Positions 41,475 to 50,870 of a DNA stretch of 64,000 bases are shown in pieces. Every line of letters starts with the position of its first letter. Position 1 is the first letter of the stretch. Position numbers and translations under genes: made by a program. The DNA is from JAQBQB01 sp035554995. GTDB taxonomy: Bacteria; Gemmatimonadota; Gemmatimonadetes; Gemmatimonadales; Gemmatimonadaceae. The stretch is from contig DATMHK010000073.1 of assembly GCA_035554995.1 (NCBI GenBank), forward strand, positions 8,238-72,237, read 5' to 3'. The notes beneath the pieces are model-generated. The model had not been told where the DNA came from, did not search any database, and worked only from the letters and a program-made list of their open reading frames with translations.

Positions 41475-43138
41475 AGAGGGTGCGAGCGATCTGCGCATTG
41501 ACTGTGCTGGGACTCGCCATCGCCTGTGTTCCGCGCACGACCAAACCCGCGCCCGATTCCCAATATTCGCTGAACGTGCGCCTGTTCCCGATGGAACGAC
41601 GGATCGAGGTCGGCGGCGCATTCGATGGCCCGGCCACCGATTCAACGCGGGACGAGCTCACGCTGCTACTCGGCCAAAGATTCACGGAGCTCAGCGTAGA
41701 CATCGTCGCGCCGTCGAGCAGCGCCGGTACGGCGCAGGCCGAGCGCATTCCGTCGCCGAAAACCGGAAGCGTCGCTGGCGAGAGGAACGGCGACGTGAAG
41801 TGGCGCGTCAAACCAATGCGTCCAATTCCGGCGGGCGAGCGCGTCAAGCTGCGCTTTTCGGCCCGTGGTTCAGGCGATACAGCGTTCCTGTACTACGTCG
41901 GGCCTGAGGTGGCGTTCGCAACGGGCTGGGGTGATACGTGGTATCCGCGATTCGAACATCAAGGCGAGGGTGTCGGTGATCTCACCGTGCAAGTGCCCGT
42001 CGGATGGCGAGTCGTTACCGGCGCTCGGCGAATGAGTACCGCCGAAGAAGAGGCGCGCGGGAGCTTTCGGTTCAGCCAAACGAAGCCGTCGTACTTCACG
42101 TTTGTGGCGGGGCCGTACACCGTCGTCGGCCAGGGCGGAGCAGTGCCATTGACCGCGTGGCTCCTCAGTCCTCGGCCGCACATCCAGTCGCTTCTCGCTG
42201 GAGCCGAGTCGATGCTCGGCGTGCTCACCACCGAGTTCGGCCCGTACGCGTTCGACAGTCTCGCCCTGGTGGAAGTGCCGCGCCCTCTCGCCCAGGCAGC
42301 GGGGTTCAACGCATTCAGCCCGCGGGGCATGCTGGTCCTCAACCATCGCGCGCTCGACGCGGCCGATGCCAAGTACGAGTACGAGTGGCTTGGCCACGAG
42401 ATGAGCCACCAGTGGTTTCCCCACGCGCTGATCTGGGATCGCCCTGGATTCCTTTATATGGAAGAGTCGATCGCGGAATACGGCGGAATTCGCATCGTCG
42501 AGAAGCTCGGTGGCCCGGAGGCCGGCCGGCGCTTGAGAATGCAAGGTTACGAATTCGATCCTATTTACAGCGCCGCCGCGTATTTTCGACTCGTCGCCGC
42601 CGGTGCCGACGAGCCGCTGTCGGGCATGACGGCCGGGATCAACCAGAGGAACCTCGCCTACAACAAGGGCGCGCTGGTTTTCGACATGCTGTCCCGCGAG
42701 ATGGGCGAACGTCGGTTTCAATCAATGTGGCGGAGCCTGCGCGGTCCCGCGCCGAAGTCGATCACCTGGCCCGAGTTCCGCGAGGCAGCGACGCGCGCCG
42801 CGGGCCGTGATCTCGACTGGTTTTTCGATCAGTGGTTGAACCGCGCCGGCGCTCCCGACTTCAGGCTCGCGTGGCAACCGGACGGCGCACGAATCCGGGC
42901 GACGATAGCGCAGCGCGAGCCGGCGTACCGGGCTCACTTGACGGTCGAGGCGAGAGGGCGAGGCGGTGAGCGCTTCAGGACCGTCGTGGAGGTGAGCGGT
43001 TTGTCACACGACGTTGAGCTCACGCCCGGCTTCGTCGCCGAGCAGCTGGTGCTGGATCCCAACTACGAGGTGCTTCGATGGACGCCGGAGTACCACGCCA
43101 TGGTGGATAGTCTCGCCAAGCAGCGCCGGCCGCCCTGA
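41471..43138 (+). CDS. M1-family-like metallopeptidase, lipoprotein
   Basis: 555 residues. The signal ends LGLAIAC, a lipobox. A beta-sandwich N-terminal domain is followed by a thermolysin-like domain with GHEMSHQWFPH (His 309, Glu 310, His 313) and EESIAEYGG with the third zinc ligand Glu 332, the HExxH-x18-E spacing of family M1. The exopeptidase GAMEN motif is not conserved (GFNAFSPRG occupies the place), so substrate trimming may differ from classic aminopeptidases. Coupled to tetR by an ATGA overlap. Confidence 0.87.
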   Translation: MKRVRAICALTVLGLAIACVPRTTKPAPDSQYSLNVRLFPMERRIEVGGAFDGPATDSTRDELTLLLGQRFTELSVDIVAPSSSAGTAQAERIPSPKTGSVAGERNGDVKWRVKPMRPIPAGERVKLRFSARGSGDTAFLYYVGPEVAFATGWGDTWYPRFEHQGEGVGDLTVQVPVGWRVVTGARRMSTAEEEARGSFRFSQTKPSYFTFVAGPYTVVGQGGAVPLTAWLLSPRPHIQSLLAGAESMLGVLTTEFGPYAFDSLALVEVPRPLAQAAGFNAFSPRGMLVLNHRALDAADAKYEYEWLGHEMSHQWFPHALIWDRPGFLYMEESIAEYGGIRIVEKLGGPEAGRRLRMQGYEFDPIYSAAAYFRLVAAGADEPLSGMTAGINQRNLAYNKGALVFDMLSREMGERRFQSMWRSLRGPAPKSITWPEFREAATRAAGRDLDWFFDQWLNRAGAPDFRLAWQPDGARIRATIAQREPAYRAHLTVEARGRGGERFRTVVEVSGLSHDVELTPGFVAEQLVLDPNYEVLRWTPEYHAMVDSLAKQRRPP

Positions 43139-43173
43139 CGTTTGCCGGGATCGGGCGCTACCTTCTGCGGCCG

Positions 43174-45855
43174 ATGAACGCAAACGCCGAACGACTCTCA
43201 TCAGCGCTGGCCGATCGCTACCGCGTCGAGCGGGAGTTGGGGCAGGGCGGGATGGCGACCGTGTATCTGGCCCAGGACCTCAGGCACGATCGCAAGGTCG
43301 CGCTCAAAGTTCTGAAGCCCGAGCTCGCGGCCGTGCTGGGCGCCGAGCGCTTCGTCGTGGAGATCAAGACGACGGCGGCGCTTCAGCATCCGCACATCCT
43401 CCCGCTGTTCGATTCGGGAACCGCCGACGGCTTCTTGTTCTACGTCATGCCGTTCATCGACGGCGAGACGTTGCGCACAAAGCTGGATCGCGAGACCCAG
43501 CTCGGCGTCGATGAAGCGGTGCGCATCGCGCGCGACGTGGCCGACGCACTCGACTACGCGCACCGTCACGGCGTGATCCACCGCGACATCAAGCCCGAGA
43601 ATATTCTGTTGCACGACGGCCGCCCGATGGTGGCGGACTTTGGAATCGCGCTCGCGGTGAGCGCGGCGGCCGGCGGTCGCATGACCGAGACCGGGCTCTC
43701 GCTCGGCACGCCGCATTATATGTCGCCCGAGCAGGCGACGGCAGAGAAGGAGATCAGCGGGCGCAGCGACATCTATTCGTTGGGCAGCGTTCTCTACGAG
43801 ATGCTGGCCGGGCAGCCGCCGCACCTGGGTGGCTCCGCGCAGCAGATCATCATGAAGATCATCGCCGAGCCGAGCGAGCCCGTAACGCGGTTTCGGAAAA
43901 GTGTCCCGCCGAATGTGGCGGACGCGATCGACAAGGCGCTCGAGAAGCTGCCCGCGGATCGGTTCGAGAGCGCCAAAGCCTTTGCCGACGCGTTGGGCAA
44001 CTCTCAGTTCACGCTGTCCCGCTCCGCGTCGGCGCGCGTCACTTCATCGGCCGGATGGCATCGCTACGCGGGAGCGATCATCGCCGCACTCGCCGTCATT
44101 GCCGTTGCCTCGACCGCGCTGGCCGTGCGTGGCTCGCGGTCGGCGGCCCCGCTCTCGGTCTCGCGGTTCAGTCTCGCTCTTTCGCGCTCGCAGGGTTTGA
44201 GCTCGCCTGGCGGCACGCGGCTCGCCTGGGCCCCCGATGCAAAGTCGTTCCTCTATGTCGGGCCGGCGAGTAGCGGAACCCAGTTGTGGCGTCGCTCGCT
44301 CGATGCCCTCGACGCGGTGCCCGTCCCAGGCACGGACGGCGCCACGAACCCGTTCTTCTCGCCGGACGGCAGCCGCATCGGGTTCATCAATCTCAATCCC
44401 TTCGAGCTCCGACTCCTGCCAGTTGCGGGCGGCAATTCGGTGGTGGTCACCCGCGACAGCATCTCCGGTGGCGGAGCGTCGTGGGGCGACGACGGGTTCA
44501 TTTACTTCGACGGGGTCAACTCTCTCTCGCGGATCAAGCCCGATGGAACGCACCGCGAACTGATATACAAGCTCGATTCGCTCAAGCGCGAGGTCGGTGT
44601 AGCGTGGCCCGAAGTGTTGCCCGGAGCAACAGGCGTCCTGTTTCGCATCCGGCGCGTCGGCGACGACATCAGCGATTTCCGCGTCATGGTCGCGGATCTG
44701 CGCACGAAGCAGACGAAGTTCGTGGTGCAGGCGGCGCGCGCACGGTATGCACCGACCGGCCACCTCCTCTATGTGACCGGCGACGGTTCCCTGATGGCCG
44801 CGCGCTTCGACGCGGACCGTCTCGAGATGACCGGACCGCCTGTCCTACTCTGGCGAGGGCTCGGTGTCGGCGCGTTCGGAGTCGTGGATCTCGCTCTCGC
44901 CTCGACCGGGTCGCTCCTCTACTCGACCGACTACAACTCCACGATCGCCCAGCCCACGTGGGTGACGCGCGACGGCGCGGCGACTCCGCTGGATGCGGCG
45001 TGGCCCGCCGGGTTGGTCTACTCCGTGGCGATCTCTCCGGACGGATCACAGTTGGCAGCGGAATTCATCAACAGCCAATCGAACACGAGCAACTCCGACA
45101 TCTGGATCAAGCGCCTCAACGGCGGTCCGCTATCCAGACTGACGTTCGAGGGAACGAACAATCAGCGGCCGCGTTGGTCGCAGGACGGGCGCGACATCTT
45201 CTTCATCTCCGACCGGAAGGGACTACCCGCGCTCTACCGTCAGCGCGCCGACGGGAGTGCACCGGCGCAGCGCGTCGCGTCGGATCCACGAGGACTGGGC
45301 GAGGGGTTCGAGTCTCCGGACCACCAGTGGCTGGTGCTCCGCACGGCCGATGCCGTCTGCTGTGACCTTCTCGCCGCGAGGCCCGGAGTCGATCGTGCTT
45401 CGCAACCACTGGTGGCAACGTCATTCCGCGAACGGAACGCCGCGCTCTCGCCCGACGGCAAGTGGCTCGCGTACGCGTCCGACGAGTCGGGCCGCTTCGA
45501 AGTCTTCGTTCGTCCGTTCCCCGATGCGCAGTCCGGTAAGTGGCAGGTCTCGACCGCCGGCGGATCGTCGCCGCTGTGGAGCCGCCAAGGAGACGAATTG
45601 TTCTACGTCGACGCTGCGAACGACATGCAGGCGGTAAAGGTGGCCACCAAGGCGACGTTCGGAATTCTCACGAGGCAACGCCTCTTCTCCACGACCGGCT
45701 ACCTCGGGTCGGCGTGGGCACAGGCGTACGACGTAACGCCGGATGGGCGGCGCTTCGCCATGCTGCACATCGGGTCTTCAACAGGCGACGCAACCGTGTC
45801 GCTGGTGCTCGTCGAGAATTTTATTGCCGAGCTACGGCAGCGGACGGCGCGCTAG
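43174..45855 (+). CDS. Transmembrane Ser/Thr protein kinase with extracytoplasmic TolB-like propeller
   Basis: 893 residues. Kinase domain about 15-275: GQGGMATVYLA loop, Lys 45, HRDIKPEN (catalytic Asp 138), DFG (Asp 155) and GTPHYMSPEQ. One membrane helix at about 299-318. The rest (about 330-890) is a WD40/TolB-like beta-propeller with repeats such as FFSPDGSRIGFINLNPFELR, ISPDGSQLAAEF, WSQDGRDIFFISDRKG and LSPDGKWLAYASDESGRFEV. The family is frequent in Gemmatimonadota and Acidobacteriota; the propeller probably senses a ligand or partner in the periplasm. It begins 35 bases after the peptidase. Confidence 0.92.
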   Translation: MNANAERLSSALADRYRVERELGQGGMATVYLAQDLRHDRKVALKVLKPELAAVLGAERFVVEIKTTAALQHPHILPLFDSGTADGFLFYVMPFIDGETLRTKLDRETQLGVDEAVRIARDVADALDYAHRHGVIHRDIKPENILLHDGRPMVADFGIALAVSAAAGGRMTETGLSLGTPHYMSPEQATAEKEISGRSDIYSLGSVLYEMLAGQPPHLGGSAQQIIMKIIAEPSEPVTRFRKSVPPNVADAIDKALEKLPADRFESAKAFADALGNSQFTLSRSASARVTSSAGWHRYAGAIIAALAVIAVASTALAVRGSRSAAPLSVSRFSLALSRSQGLSSPGGTRLAWAPDAKSFLYVGPASSGTQLWRRSLDALDAVPVPGTDGATNPFFSPDGSRIGFINLNPFELRLLPVAGGNSVVVTRDSISGGGASWGDDGFIYFDGVNSLSRIKPDGTHRELIYKLDSLKREVGVAWPEVLPGATGVLFRIRRVGDDISDFRVMVADLRTKQTKFVVQAARARYAPTGHLLYVTGDGSLMAARFDADRLEMTGPPVLLWRGLGVGAFGVVDLALASTGSLLYSTDYNSTIAQPTWVTRDGAATPLDAAWPAGLVYSVAISPDGSQLAAEFINSQSNTSNSDIWIKRLNGGPLSRLTFEGTNNQRPRWSQDGRDIFFISDRKGLPALYRQRADGSAPAQRVASDPRGLGEGFESPDHQWLVLRTADAVCCDLLAARPGVDRASQPLVATSFRERNAALSPDGKWLAYASDESGRFEVFVRPFPDAQSGKWQVSTAGGSSPLWSRQGDELFYVDAANDMQAVKVATKATFGILTRQRLFSTTGYLGSAWAQAYDVTPDGRRFAMLHIGSSTGDATVSLVLVENFIAELRQRTAR

Positions 45856-45908
45856 CGATTCTGAGGCGATTGGATCGCTTGACCCGAAGGACAATCGGTC
45901 AGGCTCCC

Positions 45909-46355
45909 TCAAGGAATCTGCTTGATGATCTTCAGCGCGATTGCCTTGAGCCGGGCGTTATCCGTTGGCCGCGGCACATTGCTGCCGTCGACAACGACGA
46001 GGACATCCCCGACCTTCGCGGCCAACGTCGCACCGAGTTGATACGCTTGGTCACCAACACCGGGCACCGCTTTGCCGTGGGCCTTGTTGTAGTCGTAAAT
46101 GTCTCGCGTCGCCTTCAGCTCGAGATTCATCAGCTTGGTCTCCAGCCAGCCTTTGCCGACGACGTACTTGCAGCGAAAATGCTCGTCCGCGGCGGTGTCC
46201 ACCGGTGTTCCGACCAGACCCGCCATCTCCGCCGCGGTCACGAATGAGCAGGGTCGATCGAGCGACGGGCCGCTCGAAGGGCGAGAAGGTTGTGCGCTCG
46301 TTTGTCGAACCGCCGATAGAAAAACTGCGGTCGCGACCAACCGAATCAGAAACAC
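45909..46355 (-). CDS. Small secreted protein, DUF3558-like
   Basis: 148 residues from GTG at 46355 (TTG at 46361 is also possible; AGGA lies upstream of both). A signal peptide ends AVRQTSAQ. The mature part has PCSFVTAAEMAGLVGTPVDT, RCKYVVGK and GVGDQAYQLGATLAAKVGDV, then LVVVDGSNVP. That order is typical of DUF3558-type and related exported proteins (C..l...e....lG......C.Y........GvGd.A). The two cysteines may form a disulfide. Function unknown. Confidence 0.7.
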   Translation of the reverse strand: MFLIRLVATAVFLSAVRQTSAQPSRPSSGPSLDRPCSFVTAAEMAGLVGTPVDTAADEHFRCKYVVGKGWLETKLMNLELKATRDIYDYNKAHGKAVPGVGDQAYQLGATLAAKVGDVLVVVDGSNVPRPTDNARLKAIALKIIKQIP

Positions 46356-46595
46356 CGGCAATGTCCTGTCCTTCTCGTTTGGGTTCGTGCGGTGAAGTGC
46401 CTTGTCGGCTGCAGCAACGGTGGCGGCTCGATACGAAACTCGACCAGTTACCAGAATAAAAGTGCACAGGATCCGCCGCGGCCGTAAGCGTTGACGTTGC
46501 GCGCCCGGTTCGGTACGACTGAAATTCCTATCCCGACATTCCGCGGTACCCGCGACGTCGGGGGTACATCCGCAAACGAGCTATCGCGATTACAA

Positions 46596-48275
46596 ATGAT
46601 TCATTGGTCCAGCGCCCATCCTTGGCGGCGCGCGCACAACCTGCTGGTCGTAGCGACCATCCTCGGCGCCCGGGCCTTGCCCGCGCCGGTGGTGTTTCAC
46701 GTGGGCTTGGGCCAAGCCTCGGCGGCGCCGGTCTCCGGCCGATTGCTGATCTTCGCCAAGCTGCTCGGTCCCGGCGACAAGAGGCCCGTCACGCGCGTCG
46801 ACATGGACCAGATCGACACTCACGCGACTGCCATCGCTGCTCAGGAGGTGGCGCGCCTCGCACCCGGCGCCACGGTAGATATCGACGCCGACATTTCGGC
46901 CTTCCCAACGCCATTCTCTCAGCTCAAGCCCGGCCACTACGCCGTGCAGGCGGTGCTCGATCGCGACCACAGCTACAACTACACGTCACGCGGTCCAGGT
47001 GATCTCGTGAGCGGCGTCGTAGAGATGGACCTGCCCGGCGACGCATCGCAGCCTCTGACGCTTGCGACCATCGTCCCCGAATCCGATCCACTTGAGCCAC
47101 TGTCCAACGTGCCGGCGGCGATGAGAGAGGTGTATCCGGCGGCCAAATCAGACATTCACCCGATCGAATTCGTCAGCCCGGCCCTCAGCAACTTCTGGGG
47201 TCGGCAGGTGATGATGCATGGTTGGGTAGTGACGCCGCCGGACTACGTGGCTCATCCCGGGCAGCGCTTTCCAACGGTTTACTACACTCAGGGCTTCGGT
47301 GGCTCGTTGCGCTCCCTGCACGACGTCGGCGTCGCCCGTTGGAATGACATGCAAATGGGTAAGGCACCGTCGATGATCTGGGTGGGGATCGACCAGTCGA
47401 GTCCCAGCGGCACGAGCGAGTTCGTCAACAGCGTCAACAACGGACCGTGGGGCCAGGCGCTGACTGCCGAGCTCATTCCAGATCTCGAACGACACTATCG
47501 CATGGACGCAAAACCTTCCGGCCGATTTGTTACAGGACACTCATCAGGCGGATGGGCGGCGCTGTGGCTGCAGGTGAACTATCCCAAACTGTTTGGCGGC
47601 GCGTGGCCAACTTCGCCCGACCCGAGCGACTTCCACAACTTCTTAGGCGTCGACCTCTACGCTCCGCGCGCGAACGTCTATCGCAAACCCGATGGCTCGC
47701 CTTGGCCGCTGGCGCAGGACAAAGGGCAGATGCTGGTCTCGATCGAGGACTACACGCGTCGCGAAGTCGTGGTCGGTGCGTACGGCGGCCAGCTCGCCTC
47801 GTTCGAGTGGGTGTTCTCCCCGCGCGGCGCAGACGGACTTCCGGTCCCGCTGTTCGATCGCACGACAGGAGCGGTGGATTCGGTCGTGATTTCGTATTGG
47901 AGAGATCACTATGATGTTGCCGAACGACTTCGTCGCCACTGGCCGGAGCTCAAGCGGGATCTCGATGGCAAGATCCATCTGACCGTGGGTTCGGCTGATT
48001 CCTTCTATCTCGACGGCGCGGCGCACCTCCTGGAAGCGACGATGAAAGAGCTCGGGGCCAGGACCGACTTCCGCTACGTCGAAGGGCGCGGTCATTTCGA
48101 CCTCTACGCCGTTGGCGACGACCCACGGGGCCTCTACAAGACCATCGCCTGGGAGATCTACGCGCTCGCCCGGCCGGGGTCAGACTGCGCGAGGAGCTCT
48201 GGTTCGCTCAGGCCGAAGATCGGCGGCGTCGGTACGCCGAGCAAGCCGAGCGTGAAGTACAACTGTCCGCGGTGA
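46596..48275 (+). CDS. Secreted alpha/beta-hydrolase esterase
   Basis: 559 residues from the ATG at 46596, which starts a signal-like segment (NLLVVATILGARALPAP). The N-terminal half is a beta-rich region (VSGRLLIFAKLLGPGDKRPV, LKPGHYAVQAVLDRDHSYNY). The hydrolase domain follows, FPTVYYTQGFGGSLRSLHD, with nucleophile motif GRFVTGHSSGGWAALWLQVN and a late His in VEGRGHFDLYAVGD. This is the putative-esterase (feruloyl esterase/enterochelin esterase-like) family. The last 39 codons overlap the convergent DinB gene by 118 bases and are unlike the rest, so the natural end may be near ALARPGS. Confidence 0.78.
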   Translation: MIHWSSAHPWRRAHNLLVVATILGARALPAPVVFHVGLGQASAAPVSGRLLIFAKLLGPGDKRPVTRVDMDQIDTHATAIAAQEVARLAPGATVDIDADISAFPTPFSQLKPGHYAVQAVLDRDHSYNYTSRGPGDLVSGVVEMDLPGDASQPLTLATIVPESDPLEPLSNVPAAMREVYPAAKSDIHPIEFVSPALSNFWGRQVMMHGWVVTPPDYVAHPGQRFPTVYYTQGFGGSLRSLHDVGVARWNDMQMGKAPSMIWVGIDQSSPSGTSEFVNSVNNGPWGQALTAELIPDLERHYRMDAKPSGRFVTGHSSGGWAALWLQVNYPKLFGGAWPTSPDPSDFHNFLGVDLYAPRANVYRKPDGSPWPLAQDKGQMLVSIEDYTRREVVVGAYGGQLASFEWVFSPRGADGLPVPLFDRTTGAVDSVVISYWRDHYDVAERLRRHWPELKRDLDGKIHLTVGSADSFYLDGAAHLLEATMKELGARTDFRYVEGRGHFDLYAVGDDPRGLYKTIAWEIYALARPGSDCARSSGSLRPKIGGVGTPSKPSVKYNCPR

Positions 48276-48670
48276 TGCGCCTCATGCTCGATCATGGCCC
48301 GCAACCACTTCCACGTCGTGATTGGCGTGCCCGCGGGCGTCCTGCACCGCGCGGTCCACTGCGCGGGCGTCAGCGCCGCGAATTGGGCACGGGCCGCATC
48401 GTGTAGGTCATCGTAGTACGCGAGCACGGCTGGCAACCCGTCGGCCAATGCGCGATGGTGCCCCGGGTAGCAGCTGGGCCGTCCGGACACAGTCTCCGCG
48501 TACATCCAGCGTTCGATTCCCGCCAGATGGCGCACCTGATCTCCCGCCGACCAACGGCCCGGCGCCGGCACCCACTCCAGCGACTCGGCCGGAACGCATG
48601 TGACGATCCGCCGCGTCCGGGCGTGCACACTTGCAAGATACTCGAGGAAGCTCGAAGGATCGGAATACAT
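48158..48670 (-). CDS. DinB-family protein
   Basis: 170 residues. FLEYLASVHARTRRIVTCVP, AGDQVRHLAGIERWMYAETV and AMIEHEAHHRGQLYFTLGLL place three histidines as in the DinB metal site. These proteins include mycothiol- or bacillithiol-dependent transferases and many of unknown role. No signal peptide, unlike the DinB protein at 24375. GGAGG five bases before the ATG at 48670 supports the start. The 3' end overlaps the esterase frame on the other strand. Confidence 0.87.
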   Translation of the reverse strand: MYSDPSSFLEYLASVHARTRRIVTCVPAESLEWVPAPGRWSAGDQVRHLAGIERWMYAETVSGRPSCYPGHHRALADGLPAVLAYYDDLHDAARAQFAALTPAQWTARCRTPAGTPITTWKWLRAMIEHEAHHRGQLYFTLGLLGVPTPPIFGLSEPELLAQSDPGRASA

Positions 48671-48693
48671 GGGGGCCTCCAGTGCGCCGCACG

Positions 48694-49290
48694 CTATTTT
48701 TTTCGCAGCATCCACGTCGTCATCGATCGCAGATTCTGCACGACGGTCGTCTTGATCGGGTCGACGAGCTCGGCCCCGAGGTCCTTCGTCACCTGCATCA
48801 ACATCGCCTCGTCGACCAGGTACCGCTCGGTGCCGTCCGCCATCGCGTACCAGCGATCGTGCAGATGCCGGACGAGACCTTCGGCCCCGATCGTGGACGC
48901 GAGCCTGCAGAAGAAAAGCCCTCCCGGCTTGAGTGTCCGCCAGCAGCCGTGCAGCATCGCGTGGAAGTGATCGTCGTCTCGCGCGAAGTGCAGGACGGTG
49001 TTGATGATGACGACGTCGGCGAAGAGATCCGGGAACGAGTGTGCTTCGACGGGTTCGACGCGAAAGTTATCGGCCGGCAGGTGCGGCGCGAGGCGGCGCA
49101 CGGCATCGATCGCCTGCGGATCGAGATCGGCGCCGAAGACCTCGTACCCTTCGCGGAGCAGGTACACGATGTTCCGCCCGGTGCCGCAGCCGGCGTCGAA
49201 GATCGTCATCCCCTTCGAGACATTGCCGCGCAGGAGCTGATCGAACAGGTAGATGTCGATGGCGCCAAACTGTTCCTGGAGAGTGGGCAT
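48694..49290 (-). CDS. Class I SAM-dependent methyltransferase
   Basis: 198 residues. Motif I GMTIFDAGCGTGRNIVYLLR, acidic loop VFGADLDPQAIDAV, and VVIINTVLHFARD, then LKPGGLFFCRLAS. This is the type 11/25 methyltransferase fold. The substrate is unknown. The ATG at 49290 is preceded by GAGG nine bases upstream; the open frame extends to 49344 without support. Gene order suggests possible cotranscription with the DinB gene 23 bases downstream. Confidence 0.87.
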   Translation of the reverse strand: MPTLQEQFGAIDIYLFDQLLRGNVSKGMTIFDAGCGTGRNIVYLLREGYEVFGADLDPQAIDAVRRLAPHLPADNFRVEPVEAHSFPDLFADVVIINTVLHFARDDDHFHAMLHGCWRTLKPGGLFFCRLASTIGAEGLVRHLHDRWYAMADGTERYLVDEAMLMQVTKDLGAELVDPIKTTVVQNLRSMTTWMLRKK

Positions 49291-49440
49291 GAGTGGCAAC
49301 CTCGGCGCAGCTAGGTGGTGACGGGGCTCACTGGCGACCAGCAACTCCTCTTACATGATGTTAATCGTCAGTTACTTCCCTGGGGCTCGCGCAATCCATT
49401 ACTGGCAGTGGTTCGCAGCCCAACTATGGAGACACCAACG

Positions 49441-49728
49441 ATGTCATCGCGCCGAGTGACTGACGAAGAAGGTCGTGTTTGGGATTGTAAAGCAGAGACC
49501 GAAGCAGCGCCGGGATGCGACGTGAGCCTCGTTTGCACGACGGCCGGCTTGCCCGAGCCGCTGCACCTGAGAGTCAGCTGGCAGTGGACGAAAATTGCGG
49601 AGAAGGGGTTGGCGCGCATGATCACTGCTGCCGCGCCACGATTGGCGTCTGGCTATAAAGTCGTCCCGCCGAGTGTCAATGCGAAAGCAGCGCGCAATGT
49701 AAGAAACGCGAAGCGTGGAGCCATCTAA
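49441..49728 (+). CDS. Small protein of unknown function (TDEEGRxWxC type)
   Basis: 95 residues, no signal or membrane segment. SRRVTDEEGRVWDCKAETEA opens the protein; SLVCTTAGLPEPLHLRVSWQ and WTKIAEKGLARMI follow. I recognise no named family. The ATG at 49441 has GGAG nine bases upstream. The TAA stop lies in ATCTAAC (49723-49729), which fits the attC core RYYYAAC and is followed by gccaagttc. This is the only plus-strand gene in the window ending this way. Confidence 0.6.
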   Translation: MSSRRVTDEEGRVWDCKAETEAAPGCDVSLVCTTAGLPEPLHLRVSWQWTKIAEKGLARMITAAAPRLASGYKVVPPSVNAKAARNVRNAKRGAI

Positions 49729-49768
49729 CGCCAAGTTCTCCGACGAAGCCGAGTAGTTCTTCGACCGC

Positions 49769-50566
49769 TTAGCGAATCCACGTGCCTAGTCGCCGCCACC
49801 GGATTGCGGTCACGGCGCGGATGTAGTCGAAGCCGCGCTCGCGATCGTAGGAGTAGTAGACGAACATCGGCCTTCCGAGCAGGTTGGCGCGTGGGACGGG
49901 GCCATAGTAGCGACTGTCGATTGAATTGTCGCGATTATCGCCCATCATGAACATCGTGCCGGTGGGCACGACGAGCGGTCCCCACTCATGCAAACTGGGA
50001 GAGGGGACGGGCGGCCCGAATCGAGAGTCGCGCGTTTCGATGTGATGTTGCCAGGCAAAGATCGCCTGTGGTTGATCGCCAACGCTGTCGGGCAATGAGA
50101 ACGCGCTCGGTGACGGCACCAAAGTTCCGTTTACGCTGAGCTGCCCGTGCCGCATGAGGAGGGTGTCACCGGCAAGTCCGACGATCCGCTTGACAAGCGT
50201 CGGTGTGACTTGGTCGGGAGAGATTCGAATCGCCAGATCCTGGGGTGGCGAAATGAACACGGCGACATCGCCGCGCTTCGGTGTAGCGTAGCCCGGGAGT
50301 GAGTGATCTGTGAACGGGATGTGCGGTCCGAACCGCAGCTTGTTCACAAACAGCCAGTCTCCGACGAGCAGCGTCGGCTCCATACTGCCGCTTGGTATTC
50401 GAAAGGCTTCAGCGAGCAATTGACGCGTGCCGAGCACGATCGCAATCACGGGCAGCATGCCGACGATGAATGCGCGCGTGCGCCCCATGATGGACAGCCT
50501 CGAATTCGAGGTCCGAGTGGATCGTGCGGCGGCACGTGCCGCTTTCTTACGACGAGCCTTGCCCAT
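49769..50566 (-). CDS. lepB: Signal peptidase I
   Basis: 265 residues. After a basic N-terminus there is one membrane helix (FIVGMLPVIAIVLGTRQLL). The catalytic serine motif is RIPSGSMEPTLLVGDWLFVN with Ser 61; the lysine motif is TLVKRIVGLAGD with Lys 126. MMGDNRDNSIDSRYYGPV is box E. It cleaves signal peptides of exported proteins at the outer face of the inner membrane. The ATG at 50566 has GGAGG seven bases upstream. It is not in an operon with translation genes, unlike the usual lepB, so it may be a second copy. Confidence 0.93.
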   Translation of the reverse strand: MGKARRKKAARAAARSTRTSNSRLSIMGRTRAFIVGMLPVIAIVLGTRQLLAEAFRIPSGSMEPTLLVGDWLFVNKLRFGPHIPFTDHSLPGYATPKRGDVAVFISPPQDLAIRISPDQVTPTLVKRIVGLAGDTLLMRHGQLSVNGTLVPSPSAFSLPDSVGDQPQAIFAWQHHIETRDSRFGPPVPSPSLHEWGPLVVPTGTMFMMGDNRDNSIDSRYYGPVPRANLLGRPMFVYYSYDRERGFDYIRAVTAIRWRRLGTWIR

Positions 50567-50870
50567 TGTCACACCTCCGGAGCAGCAAATGAAGGCTCTG
50601 GATCAAACAGCGAATACTCATTGTCATTCCAGCATCATCGAGCATCGCTGCGTTCTGTCCCGGCTGTGGGGCTCTCAAGCAGTCATCGATCGATGGGAGT
50701 CCCAAAGGCTCGGGACGAACCGTTGAAGTCCGGGTCTTCGCGGTTCGAGAGAAGCGTGCTAGCCGCATCTTATCGTCGCTTGCCCGTTTCGCCGGCCGGC
50801 CCTCGATCGTCCTGACAACGCGATCATAGCGAAGATGCGTCGGGGACAAGCATTACGGCAGGGCGGGCAC
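50567..50870. other. Divergent promoter region between lepB and the TPR-TonB gene
   Basis: This 304-base gap separates two divergent starts and holds no convincing gene on either strand. Both promoters must lie here, but I found no clear -35/-10 pair or palindrome. Confidence 0.5.
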
